A stretch of DNA of 64,000 nt from Paenibacillus endophyticus (GTDB taxonomy: Bacteria; Bacillota; Bacilli; Paenibacillales; Paenibacillaceae), in NCBI RefSeq assembly GCF_014192395.1, contig NZ_JACHXW010000002.1:248001-312000 (forward strand). Direction: 5' to 3'. Numbering within the stretch: the first letter of the stretch is position 1; every line of letters starts with the position of its first letter. This document shows, one piece after another, positions 1 to 9,454 of the stretch. The position numbers were made by a program, and so were the translations under genes. The notes under the pieces are model-generated. The model was not told the origin of the DNA, ran no database searches, and saw nothing but the letters and a program-made list of their open reading frames with translations.

Positions 1-44
1 CGCGCGAGCGCGAAAGCATGTTCTTTTCCTTGCATGGCTGATCG

Positions 45-1505
45 CTATTCAACAATAATCGAATCTACTTGCTCCTCAATCGTTACTTCTGTCGTTGCTT
101 CTTTCGTCGCAGGCTCGACTTTCATTACAGGCGCTTCCTTCAGCAGCATCTCCTGCCCTTTGACCTGCAAAATATCGAGTGCTTCATTAACCGTCTGTTT
201 GTCATCCTTCACCTTCTGAAATTCCTGCTGGGTCGCCGCCCTAAAATCGCCCCAAAAGGTTTCCGGCAGCTTCTCGAAATCACGATAGCTGTTGAAGGAG
301 CTAGGCTTTAAATTGTAAAATGCCGCATAATTGCGTCCTTCGGTATCCGATATGTATTTCGTGCGAACGGGCAAACCATTGTAATTGTTCGATTTGGACT
401 TCACTCTCGCGTACTCATCGCTTGTAATATAGCGGAGAAACTCCCACGCCGTCTCCTTATTCGGCGATTCCGCGCGAATGGCAAAAAGGTTCTGAAAAGA
501 GATCATATTCGACTGGTCCGGATTTTGCTGTCCGACCGGTACCGTTACAAGATCCCAATTTTTCACGATTTTGTCCTTGACCTGCTCGTTCTCGCTTGCC
601 TGCTTGATTTGGTTAATATAATGGCTGTCTCCTATTGCAAGCGCCAGCCGTCCTGATAAGAATGGATCCCGCAGCAAATAATCCTCGTACGTCTGTGACG
701 TATTTGACTCCTCGTTATCCATGCTCTCGAAATACAACGCGTTAGAGCCGATTGCATCCAGCGCCGCCTGAGCCGCATTCTTCCATGAATCGGTATTGAT
801 CGTCATCTCTTTCTTCGAAGCATTGACAAAGCTAATGCCATCGGCTGATGCCAGCGTGCTTGCCAGCTCGAAGAGATCTTCGGTATAGCCCATTTTGAGG
901 CCATAAACACGCTCCTTCCGGTCTCCATCAGTAGGAAATTGGCGCGCCAGCTGTATCACCTCATTCCAGCTCATGCGATCCGTCGGATACGCAATCTTGT
1001 ACTGGTCGAACAGGTCCTTATTGTAGAACATCACCTGGCTGTAAAAGCTCGGAGAAATGCCGAATAGCTGCCCTCCGCCTAGCTCACGCAAATAATCGAG
1101 CATACCAGGAATTAATCCTTCCGTATCGTATTTCTCCTTTTCCATGGCAGCATCCAGCTCATAGAGCTTGCCATCTTGCGCCAGCTTCTTGAATTTCTCT
1201 GGATCGAGCAGCAGAAGATCAGGCTGCTTCTCTTCGATAAACTTATCGTAAGCAGCATCAGGGTCCTTCTGTTCACTCGTGTACATGGATTGCGTAGATA
1301 CGACTTCAATTTCTACATTCGGGTACAAAGCCGAGAAAACCATGCCGTAATCTTGAAAAAAGGCACCTTCATCGTAATACATCACCTTAAGCACTGCTGC
1401 CTCATCCTTGCCCTGCCCCTCATCATTTCCGCCAAAGCTGCATGATGATAAAATAAGAGCAAAAGCTGCGAACGGGATTGCGAATTTCGACCAAACCTTC
1501 ATCAT
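45..1505 (-). CDS. ABC transporter sugar-binding lipoprotein (family 1 type)
   Basis: The 486-residue product starts with a lipoprotein signal (hydrophobic residues 8-19, then LSSC with Cys22) and should be anchored outside the membrane. The body has the features of family 1 extracellular solute-binding proteins: a PDLLLLDP segment, a VMFYNKDLF hinge segment near the middle and a NKETAWEFLRYI segment in the last third. A probable ribosome site (GGGAGA, 7 nt before ATG) supports the start. No permease gene lies next to it inside the window, so its transporter is either to the left of position 1 or elsewhere. The acidic tail of about 25 residues is unusual. Substrate is unknown; family assignment is good. 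Confidence 0.88.
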   Translation of the reverse strand: MMKVWSKFAIPFAAFALILSSCSFGGNDEGQGKDEAAVLKVMYYDEGAFFQDYGMVFSALYPNVEIEVVSTQSMYTSEQKDPDAAYDKFIEEKQPDLLLLDPEKFKKLAQDGKLYELDAAMEKEKYDTEGLIPGMLDYLRELGGGQLFGISPSFYSQVMFYNKDLFDQYKIAYPTDRMSWNEVIQLARQFPTDGDRKERVYGLKMGYTEDLFELASTLASADGISFVNASKKEMTINTDSWKNAAQAALDAIGSNALYFESMDNEESNTSQTYEDYLLRDPFLSGRLALAIGDSHYINQIKQASENEQVKDKIVKNWDLVTVPVGQQNPDQSNMISFQNLFAIRAESPNKETAWEFLRYITSDEYARVKSKSNNYNGLPVRTKYISDTEGRNYAAFYNLKPSSFNSYRDFEKLPETFWGDFRAATQQEFQKVKDDKQTVNEALDILQVKGQEMLLKEAPVMKVEPATKEATTEVTIEEQVDSIIVE

Positions 1506-1653
1506 TAGCTACTCTCCCTTAAATTCTCCTAATATGTCCCAAATATAGTACGAGAGTTACTGGGTAAAAGTTGCAAATTGGGTTGGTGTATATGAACCTG
1601 CCCAAAAACAAAACCAACCATGATTATCAATATCCCCCCGTACCAATCCACGC

Positions 1654-1699
1654 AAAAAGACCCGCTATCCTATAGTTTTATAGGATATCGGGCCTTTTT
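1654..1699 (-). terminator. Rho-independent terminator of the metal ABC operon
   Basis: A long stem (GACCCGCTATCCTATA paired with TATAGGATATCGGGCC, few mismatches) is followed on the minus strand by a T run. It lies about 20 nt beyond the stop codon of the last permease gene of the operon. Confidence 0.85.
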
Positions 1700-1718
1700 A
1701 ACCTTGTAGGCTAGCCTT

Positions 1719-2588
1719 TTAGGCCAGCTTACGCATGCGAAGCTTCTTGATGACAATGCCATGAGACGGCGAGAACAAGAAAGCAATAACGAACAGCAGG
1801 GCTGCAGCGCAAACCATGCAGCCTGCGATGGAAGCATCCAGCACAACCGCTGCTCCATAGCCGATAAACGTGCTGGCTACTCCTGCCCCAACGCTAAGAC
1901 CAATCATAACGCCAAGACGATCCGTGAGCAGATACGCTGTAGACGCCGGTATGATGAGCAGCCCTACGACGAGTATCGCTCCCACGCTCTCGAAGGAGCT
2001 GACCGTAGCCATGGAAACTAAGCCCATTAATAAATAGTGAAACAGTGCGACCGGAATGCCTATCGCCGCGGCAAGGGCAGGATCGAAGGCGCATAGCTTG
2101 AATTGCTTGTAGAACAGTCCAATGACAGATGTAATAACAAGCAATGTAATTCCGAGCAGCCATACTGCTTTGGGTCCCATATTCACACCGCCGAGCTCCC
2201 AAATATTCCAGTGCACATAGGCGATCTCACCGTATAGAATCGCATCCTGATCCAGATGCACTTGACGGGCGTATAAGCTGACCAGCACGACCCCTATAGC
2301 AAATAGAGCCGTAAAGACCACCCCGATAGAAGCATCGGACTGAATGCCGCTTTGCTGGAACATTTGAATCAGAAACGTGGTCAGAAGCCCGAATATCAAT
2401 GCGGCGAACATCATGAGCAAGGAATCACGAGAACCGCTTAGCAGAAATGCGATTACGATACCTGGCATGACCGAATGGCTGATCGCATCGCCGATCATAG
2501 CCATCTTTCGCAATACAAGAAACACGCCGAGCACACCGCAGCAGCTAGCTACGAGGGCACCGGTAAGCAGAATCCAAAAGTCGCTCAT
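1719..2588 (-). CDS. mntD: Metal ABC transporter permease (second subunit)
   Basis: The 289-residue protein has about eight hydrophobic segments and the organisation of ABC-3 family permeases that import manganese, zinc or iron. The motif DAISHSVMPGI near residue 37 is the typical beginning of these proteins. Its start overlaps the stop of the upstream permease by four bases, so the two are translationally coupled. It is the last gene of a binding protein - ATPase - permease - permease operon, the same order as B. subtilis mntABCD. The symbol is given by gene order; the transported metal cannot be decided from the sequence. Confidence 0.9.
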   Translation of the reverse strand: MSDFWILLTGALVASCCGVLGVFLVLRKMAMIGDAISHSVMPGIVIAFLLSGSRDSLLMMFAALIFGLLTTFLIQMFQQSGIQSDASIGVVFTALFAIGVVLVSLYARQVHLDQDAILYGEIAYVHWNIWELGGVNMGPKAVWLLGITLLVITSVIGLFYKQFKLCAFDPALAAAIGIPVALFHYLLMGLVSMATVSSFESVGAILVVGLLIIPASTAYLLTDRLGVMIGLSVGAGVASTFIGYGAAVVLDASIAGCMVCAAALLFVIAFLFSPSHGIVIKKLRMRKLA

Positions 2589-3526
2589 AGTGCCGCCTCC
2601 TTTTTCACATTGCCATCTAGAAGACGCTCATTCTCGCGGTTATAACGTTGTTTCACCCGTTGGCGCAGCAGCCGCTTCGCAACTAAGCCGCGCTGTGGTC
2701 CGAATAATATCGATATGCAGAATAAGAGCGTTGCCGCAAGCACGGTTACCGGCCCTGTCGGCAAATTCGAAACCGAAGCGCTGATCCATGTGCCAATTCC
2801 TCCGCTTACAGCGCCGAACACGCCTGATAAGACTACCATTAGTCCAAGGCGATCCGTCCAATACCTTGCGGATACCGCCGGTGTAATCAGAAGCGCAGCA
2901 ACGAGTACGACGCCTACCGCTTGTATGCCGGCCACGACAGCTACCACAATGAGAAGCATCAGCAGCTGCTCCAGGAAAGCTACCGGATAACCAAGGCCTC
3001 TTGCGAAGCCTGGATCGAAGGAAATGATTTTGAATTGCTTGAACAACAGCGTGCAAATCGTAATAAGCGATACGCAGACTACCGTCATCGAAATCACGTC
3101 GGATGCGATCATAGAAGCAGCCTGACCGAATAGAAACTTATCAAGTCCCGCTTGATTGCCATATTCGCCATGCTGGATCAAGGTAAGGAGCACAATGCCT
3201 AAGCCAAAAAATCCCGACAATACGATCCCCATCGCCGCATCCTGCTTAAGCTTGGAATTCCTTGTGATGTAACCAATGCCGAAGGTTGCCACTACCCCTG
3301 CAATACCTGCTCCAATAAGAAAAAGTCCAATCGATTTAATGCCCGTAAGCATAAATGCGATGCAAATTCCCGGCAGCGCTGCATGTGCGAGCGTATCTCC
3401 CATCAAGCTCTGCTTCCTTAAATAGGAGAAACATCCGATTACGCCGCTGCTTAAGCCAAGCAGCGTGCAGCCAAGAAATATCCACTGCATATTGGGATCT
3501 GAAAGCATTGACCAAATCTTATCCAT
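2585..3526 (-). CDS. mntC: Metal ABC transporter permease (first subunit)
   Basis: The 313-residue ABC-3 family permease has DTLAHAALPGI near residue 39, the counterpart of the motif in its partner, and eight or nine hydrophobic segments. The C-terminal tail of roughly 30 residues is charged and probably cytoplasmic. The gene starts two bases after the ATPase gene ends and overlaps the next permease by four bases. The two permeases probably form a heterodimer in the membrane with the ATPase encoded just upstream. Confidence 0.9.
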   Translation of the reverse strand: MDKIWSMLSDPNMQWIFLGCTLLGLSSGVIGCFSYLRKQSLMGDTLAHAALPGICIAFMLTGIKSIGLFLIGAGIAGVVATFGIGYITRNSKLKQDAAMGIVLSGFFGLGIVLLTLIQHGEYGNQAGLDKFLFGQAASMIASDVISMTVVCVSLITICTLLFKQFKIISFDPGFARGLGYPVAFLEQLLMLLIVVAVVAGIQAVGVVLVAALLITPAVSARYWTDRLGLMVVLSGVFGAVSGGIGTWISASVSNLPTGPVTVLAATLLFCISILFGPQRGLVAKRLLRQRVKQRYNRENERLLDGNVKKEAAL

Positions 3527-3528
3527 CT

Positions 3529-4344
3529 TTACTCACCCTTTCCGTCAAATCGCGACGGGGATTGCAGGCTGCGGTCAAGAAACGCGAGCCTGCCGCCGTA
3601 AGTGCGCTGCAGCTGCTCCTGCGTAAAGGTTTGCTCGGTTGGGCCAAACGCCTGAAGCTCCACGTTCAGCAGCAGAACGGAATCAAAATAATCCTGTACC
3701 GTCGCAAGGTCATGATGCACGACAATGACTGTTTTTCCTTGCAGCTTCAATTCCTGAAGCAGCGTAATGATCGCTTTCTCCGTTGCGGCGTCTACGCCGG
3801 CGAACGGTTCATCCATAAAGTAAAGCTTCGCGTCCTGCGCAAGCGCGCGTGCCAGAAATACGCGCTGCTGCTGGCCGCCTGACAATTGGCTGATCTGCCT
3901 GCCCGCATAATCAGCCATGCCGACCTTGTTCAGGCATTCCAGCGCCAGCGCCTTATCCTTCGCGCTTGGACGACGGAACCAGCCAAGATGGCCGTATCGG
4001 CCCATAAGTACAACATCAAGCGCATTCGTCGGAAAATCCCAATCGACCGATTCGCGCTGCGGGACGTAGCCGATCATTTTGCGCTGCTGCTTGTAGGGCT
4101 TCCCGTATACGAGAACTTCCCCGCCGATGCTCGGAATAAGTCCAAGCGCCGCCTTCATGAGCGTGGATTTGCCTGCTCCGTTCGGGCCGATTACGCCAAC
4201 CAGCTCGCCTTCATTTACTTCGAAGGATACGTTCCGAAGCACGGGCTTCTTCTGGTATGCGACGCTTAAACCTTTAATGCTAAGCGGCGCTGCCGCTTTC
4301 GCTGTCGTGTTTGCTGCCGTTTGAGATGGACTCATCATCATCAC
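3529..4344 (-). CDS. mntB: Metal ABC transporter ATP-binding protein
   Basis: The 271-residue protein contains all nucleotide-binding motifs of an ABC ATPase: Walker [10 protein letters not shown] near residue 54, the Q-loop in [13 protein letters not shown], the signature LSGGQQQR, Walker B LYFMDEP and the switch histidine in [19 protein letters not shown] is characteristic of the manganese/zinc import family. The N-terminal 20 residues (MMMMSPSQT onward) are low complexity and may be partly untranslated, because several ATG codons are clustered there. It is the second gene of the four-gene operon. Confidence 0.92.
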   Translation of the reverse strand: MMMMSPSQTAANTTAKAAAPLSIKGLSVAYQKKPVLRNVSFEVNEGELVGVIGPNGAGKSTLMKAALGLIPSIGGEVLVYGKPYKQQRKMIGYVPQRESVDWDFPTNALDVVLMGRYGHLGWFRRPSAKDKALALECLNKVGMADYAGRQISQLSGGQQQRVFLARALAQDAKLYFMDEPFAGVDAATEKAIITLLQELKLQGKTVIVVHHDLATVQDYFDSVLLLNVELQAFGPTEQTFTQEQLQRTYGGRLAFLDRSLQSPSRFDGKGE

Positions 4345-4367
4345 TCACTTTCGTTCCTCTGTTTATG

Positions 4368-5327
4368 CTATTTCAATGCAGCTACGATCGTATCCACATT
4401 ATGCTTCACCATGCCAATATAAGTGCCTTCCACCGTTCCTGCATCGCCCATGGCATCGGAGAACAGCTCGCCGCCAATGACTACCTCATGGCCTAATTGC
4501 CGTGCACCTTCAATGACCGATTCGATTGATTTCTTCGGTACGCTGGATTCGATAAACACCGCTTTGATTTTTTTCTCAACTAAGTAATCCCGAAGCTTGC
4601 TGACATCCTTGGAGCCGTACTCAGACATCGTATTCATTCCCTGCAAACCCGTGACAGTTAGCCCGTATGCTTCACCGAAGTAGCCAAAAGCATCATGCGC
4701 AGTAACGAGAATTCGACTGGCTTCAGGAATGGTTGCAATCTGCTCCGTTGCATAAGCATCCAATTCCTCAAGCTTCTTGATGTAGGCAGCCGCATTGTCT
4801 TTGTAATAATCAGCGTGGGAAGCATCCTTCTCTACCAATGTATTGCGTATGACTTCCGTTGCCGATATCCACAGCTTGACGTTAAACCAGATATGCGGGT
4901 CATGCATCCCTGCCCCTTGGCCAGGCGCAGTGTGCAATTGCTCTTCCGTCAAATATTCAGATACGGCAACGGTGGGCTTGCGCTTCTCCAGCGCTTCGAA
5001 CATTTCAGCCATTTTCCCTTCCAAATGAAGCCCGTTGTAGAAAATGATATCCGCATCATCCAGCTTCTTTACATCACCCTGCGATGCTTTGTATAGATGG
5101 GGGTCGATTCCCGCTCCCATCAAACCGCTTACCTCGACGTATTCGCCGCCTACCTGCTGGGCAACATCGGTGATCATCCCCGTTGTCGCCGTAATGTTCA
5201 ATTTGCCGCTTTGGCCATCATCCGCATTTTGCCCGCAGGCCGAAGTTGCAATTGCCGTCACCGTTAGAAATACGATCGTCATAATAAATCTGCGAAGAGC
5301 TGAATTCGTCTTAAATGTTTTACCCAT
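4368..5327 (-). CDS. mntA: TroA/MntA-type metal-binding lipoprotein
   Basis: This 319-residue extracellular receptor delivers the metal to the permease encoded downstream. A signal peptide ends at a lipobox with Cys31. Four likely metal ligands are His77 (in DPHLYK), His145 (in DPHIWF), His211 (in TAHDAFGYF) and Asp291 (in LFSDAMGD), the His3-Asp set of the TroA group. There is no long histidine-rich loop of the kind seen in ZnuA. Gene order matches mntABCD, but TroA-like proteins bind both Mn and Zn, so specificity is inferred mainly from the operon and its operator. AGGAGG lies upstream of the ATG. Confidence 0.9.
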   Translation of the reverse strand: MGKTFKTNSALRRFIMTIVFLTVTAIATSACGQNADDGQSGKLNITATTGMITDVAQQVGGEYVEVSGLMGAGIDPHLYKASQGDVKKLDDADIIFYNGLHLEGKMAEMFEALEKRKPTVAVSEYLTEEQLHTAPGQGAGMHDPHIWFNVKLWISATEVIRNTLVEKDASHADYYKDNAAAYIKKLEELDAYATEQIATIPEASRILVTAHDAFGYFGEAYGLTVTGLQGMNTMSEYGSKDVSKLRDYLVEKKIKAVFIESSVPKKSIESVIEGARQLGHEVVIGGELFSDAMGDAGTVEGTYIGMVKHNVDTIVAALK

Positions 5328-5389
5328 AAATAAGACCTCCTAAATCCTTGTCGTTTTTTTTATATGCGGCAAAGGTTGCCCTTATGAAT

Positions 5390-5404
5390 ATTAGTTTGCC
5401 TAAT
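5390..5404. promoter_or_regulatory. Candidate metalloregulator operator of the metal ABC operon
   Basis: ATTAG-TTTGC-CTAAT is an inverted repeat with perfect 5-bp arms. It lies a few bases downstream of the predicted -10 of the operon promoter, covering the likely transcription start. This placement fits repression by a DtxR/MntR-type regulator, whose sites are AT-rich dyads of similar character. The identity of the regulator is inference. Confidence 0.5.
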
Positions 5405-5416
5405 GCCTTTTTTTTA

Positions 5417-5446
5417 ATAATACACAAAAATGTTTCACTAGTGCAA
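5417..5446 (-). promoter_or_regulatory. Sigma-A promoter of the metal ABC operon
   Basis: On the minus strand TTGCAC (5441-5446) and TATTAT (5417-5422) are separated by 18 nt. The predicted start of transcription falls close to the inverted repeat at 5390-5404, about 80 nt before the binding-protein start codon. Confidence 0.6.
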
Positions 5447-5473
5447 CATTTATTTTAAAATGGGCGGTTTCGC

Positions 5474-5514
5474 AATAAAAAAGGCAGGCTGGAGTCTAGC
5501 TCCAGCCTGCCTTT
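5474..5514 (-). terminator. Rho-independent terminator after the penicillin-binding protein gene
   Basis: AAAGGCAGGCTGGAG pairs perfectly with CTCCAGCCTGCCTTT across a 5-nt loop. On the minus strand a T run follows. It lies just beyond the stop codon of the penicillin-binding protein gene. Confidence 0.9.
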
Positions 5515-5526
5515 ACTATCTCTTAC

Positions 5527-7626
5527 TTACTCATTCGTCTCATTAACCGCTACGTTTGTGGCATCGGTCGTAGCCGTATTAACCGTTGTGCCTGTGGTCC
5601 CTGCACTCTTTTCGTTATTGACCGTTTTATTCTTAGGCACCCCGTACAGTCCGACTTCCTCATTGTAGGCATCGAATATTTTGCGAGCGATTGGCGATGC
5701 TCCGTATGAGCCGAAGCCCCCGTCTGGAACGACAACGGCTACTGCAAGCTTCGGCTTGTCAGCCGGCGCGTATGCGATAAATACCGCGTTCTCTGCCGTA
5801 CGCCCTTTTACGGATTGCTCGGAGGTTCCTGTCTTACGGCGGTAGGTATAATCAACGCCTTCAAAGCCTCCCGAGCTTACTTTGGACATGCCCGTCTCAA
5901 TTTCGTTCCAATATTCAATGGGGAACTTGACTTCATTCAGAATCTCAGGCTTATAGCCCTGAATGACAGTTCCGTCCGTATTCTTAATTTCGTTGACGAA
6001 TTGCGGTTTCATCCGCTTGCCGCGATTCGCCAGCATCGCAGCATACTGAGCTAGCTGCAGCGTCGTATAACGTCCCTGTTGGCCGAAGGACGCTTGGATC
6101 AATGCCGACTGCGCACTGCCGCTTTCAGATTCCTTGAAATACTCGATAATCCCTTTTGTTTCGTTAGGCAAGCCGCTGCCTGTCAATACGCCAAGCCCGA
6201 ACTGCTTCATGTAGCTATCCCAAATCTCCACGCTGCTTTTCCCGCCAACCGATCCTCGCATGTAGAGTCTGTCCCCGACCATCGACGCCATGAACGGGTT
6301 TGAGGAGTGCTGAATCGCCTGAGCCCCGTCTATGTTGCCGTATACATGACCCTGCGAGTTCCGAATATAGGTCTCATATCCCTTCTTGCCATAAGAGAAT
6401 AATCCTTTATCCTGGTATATCGATGAGGTCTTGAACAATTTCTCGTTCAAGCCGATAAGGACGGACAATGGCTTCATCGTTGAACCAGGAGGCAGAATTG
6501 AAGATGGATGCTCGTTGCGCTCCTCCTCCGTATACTTGCCATAAACGGTTCGAATCGTTCCGTTCGACAGAACGTTCTGGAAGTTCTCATAATCCTCCGG
6601 ACTGATTCGCCCGCCTGACCATATATTCGGATCATAATCCGGCATGCTCGCCATCGCTACGATTTTACCGGTGTCTACTTCCATTGCGACAGCGAAGCCG
6701 GTTTGGGCGTATTTTGCCCGTTCAAACTTATTTGTTGATGTCGTAATTGTTTTCAATTGATCCATGATAGCTTGCTCTGTCTTTAGCTGCACATTTTTAT
6801 CGATGGTCAGATAAATGTCGGAGCCTTTTTGCGGATTCGTAATTTGCATTGGGCCAATGATCCGTTCCGCATTGTTGACCGGATACGTCTTTAAGCCGTT
6901 TGTTCCCCGCAATACGTCCTGATACATGAACTCTAGACCATCCATGCCAACATCCTCTTCTTCCAAGTACTGAAGCGTCGCATCTTCCTCTGTCGTTTTC
7001 TCCTTATAGAAATCGACCGTTTCACGGACACCCTTGTATTTCTTCAGATAGCCAACCAATTGAACCGCAATGGAGTCTGTGCTATAATTCCTGACGCTTT
7101 CCTCCATAATATCGATTCCCTTGAATTCGGTACGGTTCTCCATGAAATACGCGATTTCTTCATTAGTTAAACCGGACTTGATCCGTCTTGGCGTAGAAAT
7201 ATTGTTGCGCTTGAAGTCCAAATCCATCTGACGAATAATATCATCAACCGTCATCGCCTTGGCCGGATCGCCGTATTCCGTAAAAACCTCCAGCAGCTTC
7301 GCGGCCATCTCTTTCGCGTTCTCTTTCGCATCCGCGAGCTTAAGCTCCGGCTGTACGCTGAAATAGATCGACTGCGTTGACGTCGAGTAAGCAATCTCAA
7401 CGCCGTTGGAATCATAGATATTGCCGCGTATCGGCGGTATCTTCACACTGCGGGTTGATTTGTCAATCCCCTCCGCGCTAAGTGTAGGACCCTCCACAAA
7501 CTGTAGAATGGCTAATCGAACGATTAATACGCTAAACAATGCAAAGGTTACGAAAAAAAATAAGTTCAATCGAAATGAAAAATGGCGCCTGTTAATAATT
7601 TCCCGCTTCTGCGGATCATCCTGCAT
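5527..7626 (-). CDS. Class B penicillin-binding protein (D,D-transpeptidase, PBP2-like)
   Basis: This 699-residue protein cross-links peptidoglycan at the outer membrane face. A short cytoplasmic N-terminus is followed by one membrane segment (about 21-43), a dimerisation domain (about 60-280) and a transpeptidase domain. All three catalytic motifs are present: STMK at 382-385, SSN at 441-443 and KTG at 598-600. The C-terminal 40 residues are Thr/Asn/Ala-rich and look disordered. It appears monocistronic, with its own terminator. The family is clear; whether it acts in elongation, division or sporulation cannot be told from the sequence. Confidence 0.9.
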   Translation of the reverse strand: MQDDPQKREIINRRHFSFRLNLFFFVTFALFSVLIVRLAILQFVEGPTLSAEGIDKSTRSVKIPPIRGNIYDSNGVEIAYSTSTQSIYFSVQPELKLADAKENAKEMAAKLLEVFTEYGDPAKAMTVDDIIRQMDLDFKRNNISTPRRIKSGLTNEEIAYFMENRTEFKGIDIMEESVRNYSTDSIAVQLVGYLKKYKGVRETVDFYKEKTTEEDATLQYLEEEDVGMDGLEFMYQDVLRGTNGLKTYPVNNAERIIGPMQITNPQKGSDIYLTIDKNVQLKTEQAIMDQLKTITTSTNKFERAKYAQTGFAVAMEVDTGKIVAMASMPDYDPNIWSGGRISPEDYENFQNVLSNGTIRTVYGKYTEEERNEHPSSILPPGSTMKPLSVLIGLNEKLFKTSSIYQDKGLFSYGKKGYETYIRNSQGHVYGNIDGAQAIQHSSNPFMASMVGDRLYMRGSVGGKSSVEIWDSYMKQFGLGVLTGSGLPNETKGIIEYFKESESGSAQSALIQASFGQQGRYTTLQLAQYAAMLANRGKRMKPQFVNEIKNTDGTVIQGYKPEILNEVKFPIEYWNEIETGMSKVSSGGFEGVDYTYRRKTGTSEQSVKGRTAENAVFIAYAPADKPKLAVAVVVPDGGFGSYGASPIARKIFDAYNEEVGLYGVPKNKTVNNEKSAGTTGTTVNTATTDATNVAVNETNE

Positions 7627-7675
7627 GTTGAATCACCTCATATTCCCATATTAAAATTGCCGCTCTCTAAGCAGG

Positions 7676-8842
7676 CTATGCTTCCCTGATATGGGTTTCA
7701 TCGAATCCTGGCGGGTTAAACCAGTCCCCCGCATTCGCCCATGTAGCATCCAGCGGAATCCAGCTGTCATCGCCGGCTCCGATACGCACCTCATTCCAAG
7801 CATGCGGACCAAAGCCTCCAGACCCGTCAGCCCCCATTCCCGTTACAACCCGCACCTCGAGACCAACGGACCTTGCCATCACAGCATACAAGCGAGCTAT
7901 ATCTATACAGACGCCTTTACGCGTATCAAATGTTTCGGGAGGGTTTTGTTCCTTCCAAATGCCTTGCTCCTCATAATTGCGGGCTTTGTCATAGTCATAG
8001 GCTATTCTTTTTCCTAGCCATTCATACAGGCTTCTTGCCTTTGCCTCATCCGTCTGCGCATCCTTCGTTACATAGACCGCTGCCTGCTCGATCTTTGCAG
8101 GAATGGCATAATCAATCATTTCGTATTTGCGCTGCAAAATTTGCTTGAACTGCGCTTCGACTGCCTCGGTAAACACAGGTCCCTGTCCAGTGAGGACGTC
8201 TCCGGCAACCGGGCTTAACCAAGCAGCAGCTTTGCTGTAGACCTGCGAATTGGATATTTGTTCGACATACCAGCCATTAGGCATTAGCGACACATAAACG
8301 AAGAGCAAAGCTACGAATACAAAGGATCGTCCGGCCCCGTGAATAGCGCCTAGCACTGCACCTACTGCACGGCTGGCTTGTTTCTGGCCGCGTATATCGG
8401 CTAGCGGCTCTTCCTTGCTCCTGCTGCGCAGCATGCCCTCTACTGTACGATCTGCCAAAGGCTCGATTAGTGCAGCCAGTGCGCGCAGCAGCAAATAGCT
8501 GAGCAGAAACATAACCGCATAGCGGAGCAACGCGAAATCTCGCAAGCTCGTTACAAGCGTATACCAAGCTTGCTCTATTCCGCTCAGCTCTTGCTGCGGG
8601 ACCTTTACCGCGCCAGTCAGCCACTTGGCCGCAGCAGGCGACAATCGATTCGTAAGCTGAGCAGAAAGCACGAGGCAAACCGCAATCACGATGCCCTCCC
8701 ATACAAAAAAGAAGAGGCGCTTCGCTGAACCAGACGCGCCTCTTCTCATCCCTTGCACTAGAGAGCCAAGCAGCAGCAAAAACACAATAACGCCAACAGG
8801 CTCCAGCTCATTCAATCGTTGTACCCAGCTCGCCATAAGCAT
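7676..8842 (-). CDS. Membrane protein with transglutaminase-like domain
   Basis: The 388-residue protein has four or five hydrophobic segments in its first 190 residues and a transglutaminase-like cysteine-protease fold at the C-terminus. The catalytic triad is visible: Cys in RKGVCIDIARLY, His in GPHAWNEV and Asp in WIPLDATW. The domain is probably extracellular and may act on peptides or the cell wall, but no substrate can be named. The start codon shares one base with the stop codon of the gene upstream (TAATG), so the two are likely coupled. The ribosome site is weak, which supports re-initiation. Confidence 0.82.
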   Translation of the reverse strand: MLMASWVQRLNELEPVGVIVFLLLLGSLVQGMRRGASGSAKRLFFFVWEGIVIAVCLVLSAQLTNRLSPAAAKWLTGAVKVPQQELSGIEQAWYTLVTSLRDFALLRYAVMFLLSYLLLRALAALIEPLADRTVEGMLRSRSKEEPLADIRGQKQASRAVGAVLGAIHGAGRSFVFVALLFVYVSLMPNGWYVEQISNSQVYSKAAAWLSPVAGDVLTGQGPVFTEAVEAQFKQILQRKYEMIDYAIPAKIEQAAVYVTKDAQTDEAKARSLYEWLGKRIAYDYDKARNYEEQGIWKEQNPPETFDTRKGVCIDIARLYAVMARSVGLEVRVVTGMGADGSGGFGPHAWNEVRIGAGDDSWIPLDATWANAGDWFNPPGFDETHIREA

Positions 8843-9291
8843 TATCCGTTCTGCTTCGCTTGATCGATGAGGGCTTGAATCGTGCTGTCAAGCTTCCATT
8901 TGCCGAGCTCCGTTCCGCGAAACGAAACGGCGACCTCTTTGTCGCCCGGCACGCCGGTCAGCTCTAGGTTTTTGGTCTTTACCGTAAACGTACCGTCCGC
9001 ATTCGTAACAAAGGTTGCATCCTTTGCTTCGCCTACCATGGCATTCACGGCTTCCTGCTTGACCGTATCCGCCACCTTGGTGCCGATTTCCTTCAGGTCG
9101 TCCATGCTATAGCCGCTGTATACAATGATTCCGATTATAATGACCGCAGCAATTGCCCATTTGATAACGGTTTTGACGACACGGACAATAAGTAGCAGCA
9201 CAATAAGCGCAATAACAAGCACGAGCCAATGCTCTTTGAAGAAAGCCGTCCATGTGTCCCAATCATACGTCGAAAAATTCAAAAAATCCAA
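8842..9291 (-). CDS. Small membrane protein of unknown function
   Basis: I chose a TTG start at 9291, because GGAGGGG lies 8 nt before it; the longer frame starting upstream at 9330 runs through this ribosome site. The product has 149 residues, with two adjacent hydrophobic stretches between about 20 and 70. A soluble C-terminal part follows, which looks beta-rich and ends in an amphipathic helix. It is coupled to the transglutaminase membrane protein, so both probably work together at the membrane. I do not recognise the family. Confidence 0.65.
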   Translation of the reverse strand: MDFLNFSTYDWDTWTAFFKEHWLVLVIALIVLLLIVRVVKTVIKWAIAAVIIIGIIVYSGYSMDDLKEIGTKVADTVKQEAVNAMVGEAKDATFVTNADGTFTVKTKNLELTGVPGDKEVAVSFRGTELGKWKLDSTIQALIDQAKQNG

Positions 9292-9454
9292 GTTGCCATC
9301 CCCTCCATTATACCTCGTACAAAACCTCATTACAAAATATTATAACCTACAGATTATAGGGCGTAAACGCTTGCTCTCTTTTTCAGCAGACATATCCTGT
9401 CCAACTAAAACGTACAAGTATATAAGTGAGTAATTGGCTAGGAGGGGAAGCCCT

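Noticed and set aside
9355-9375. Catabolite-responsive element near GTAAACGCTT
   Set aside because: Only part of the consensus is present, and the site is before an MFS gene with no sugar link.
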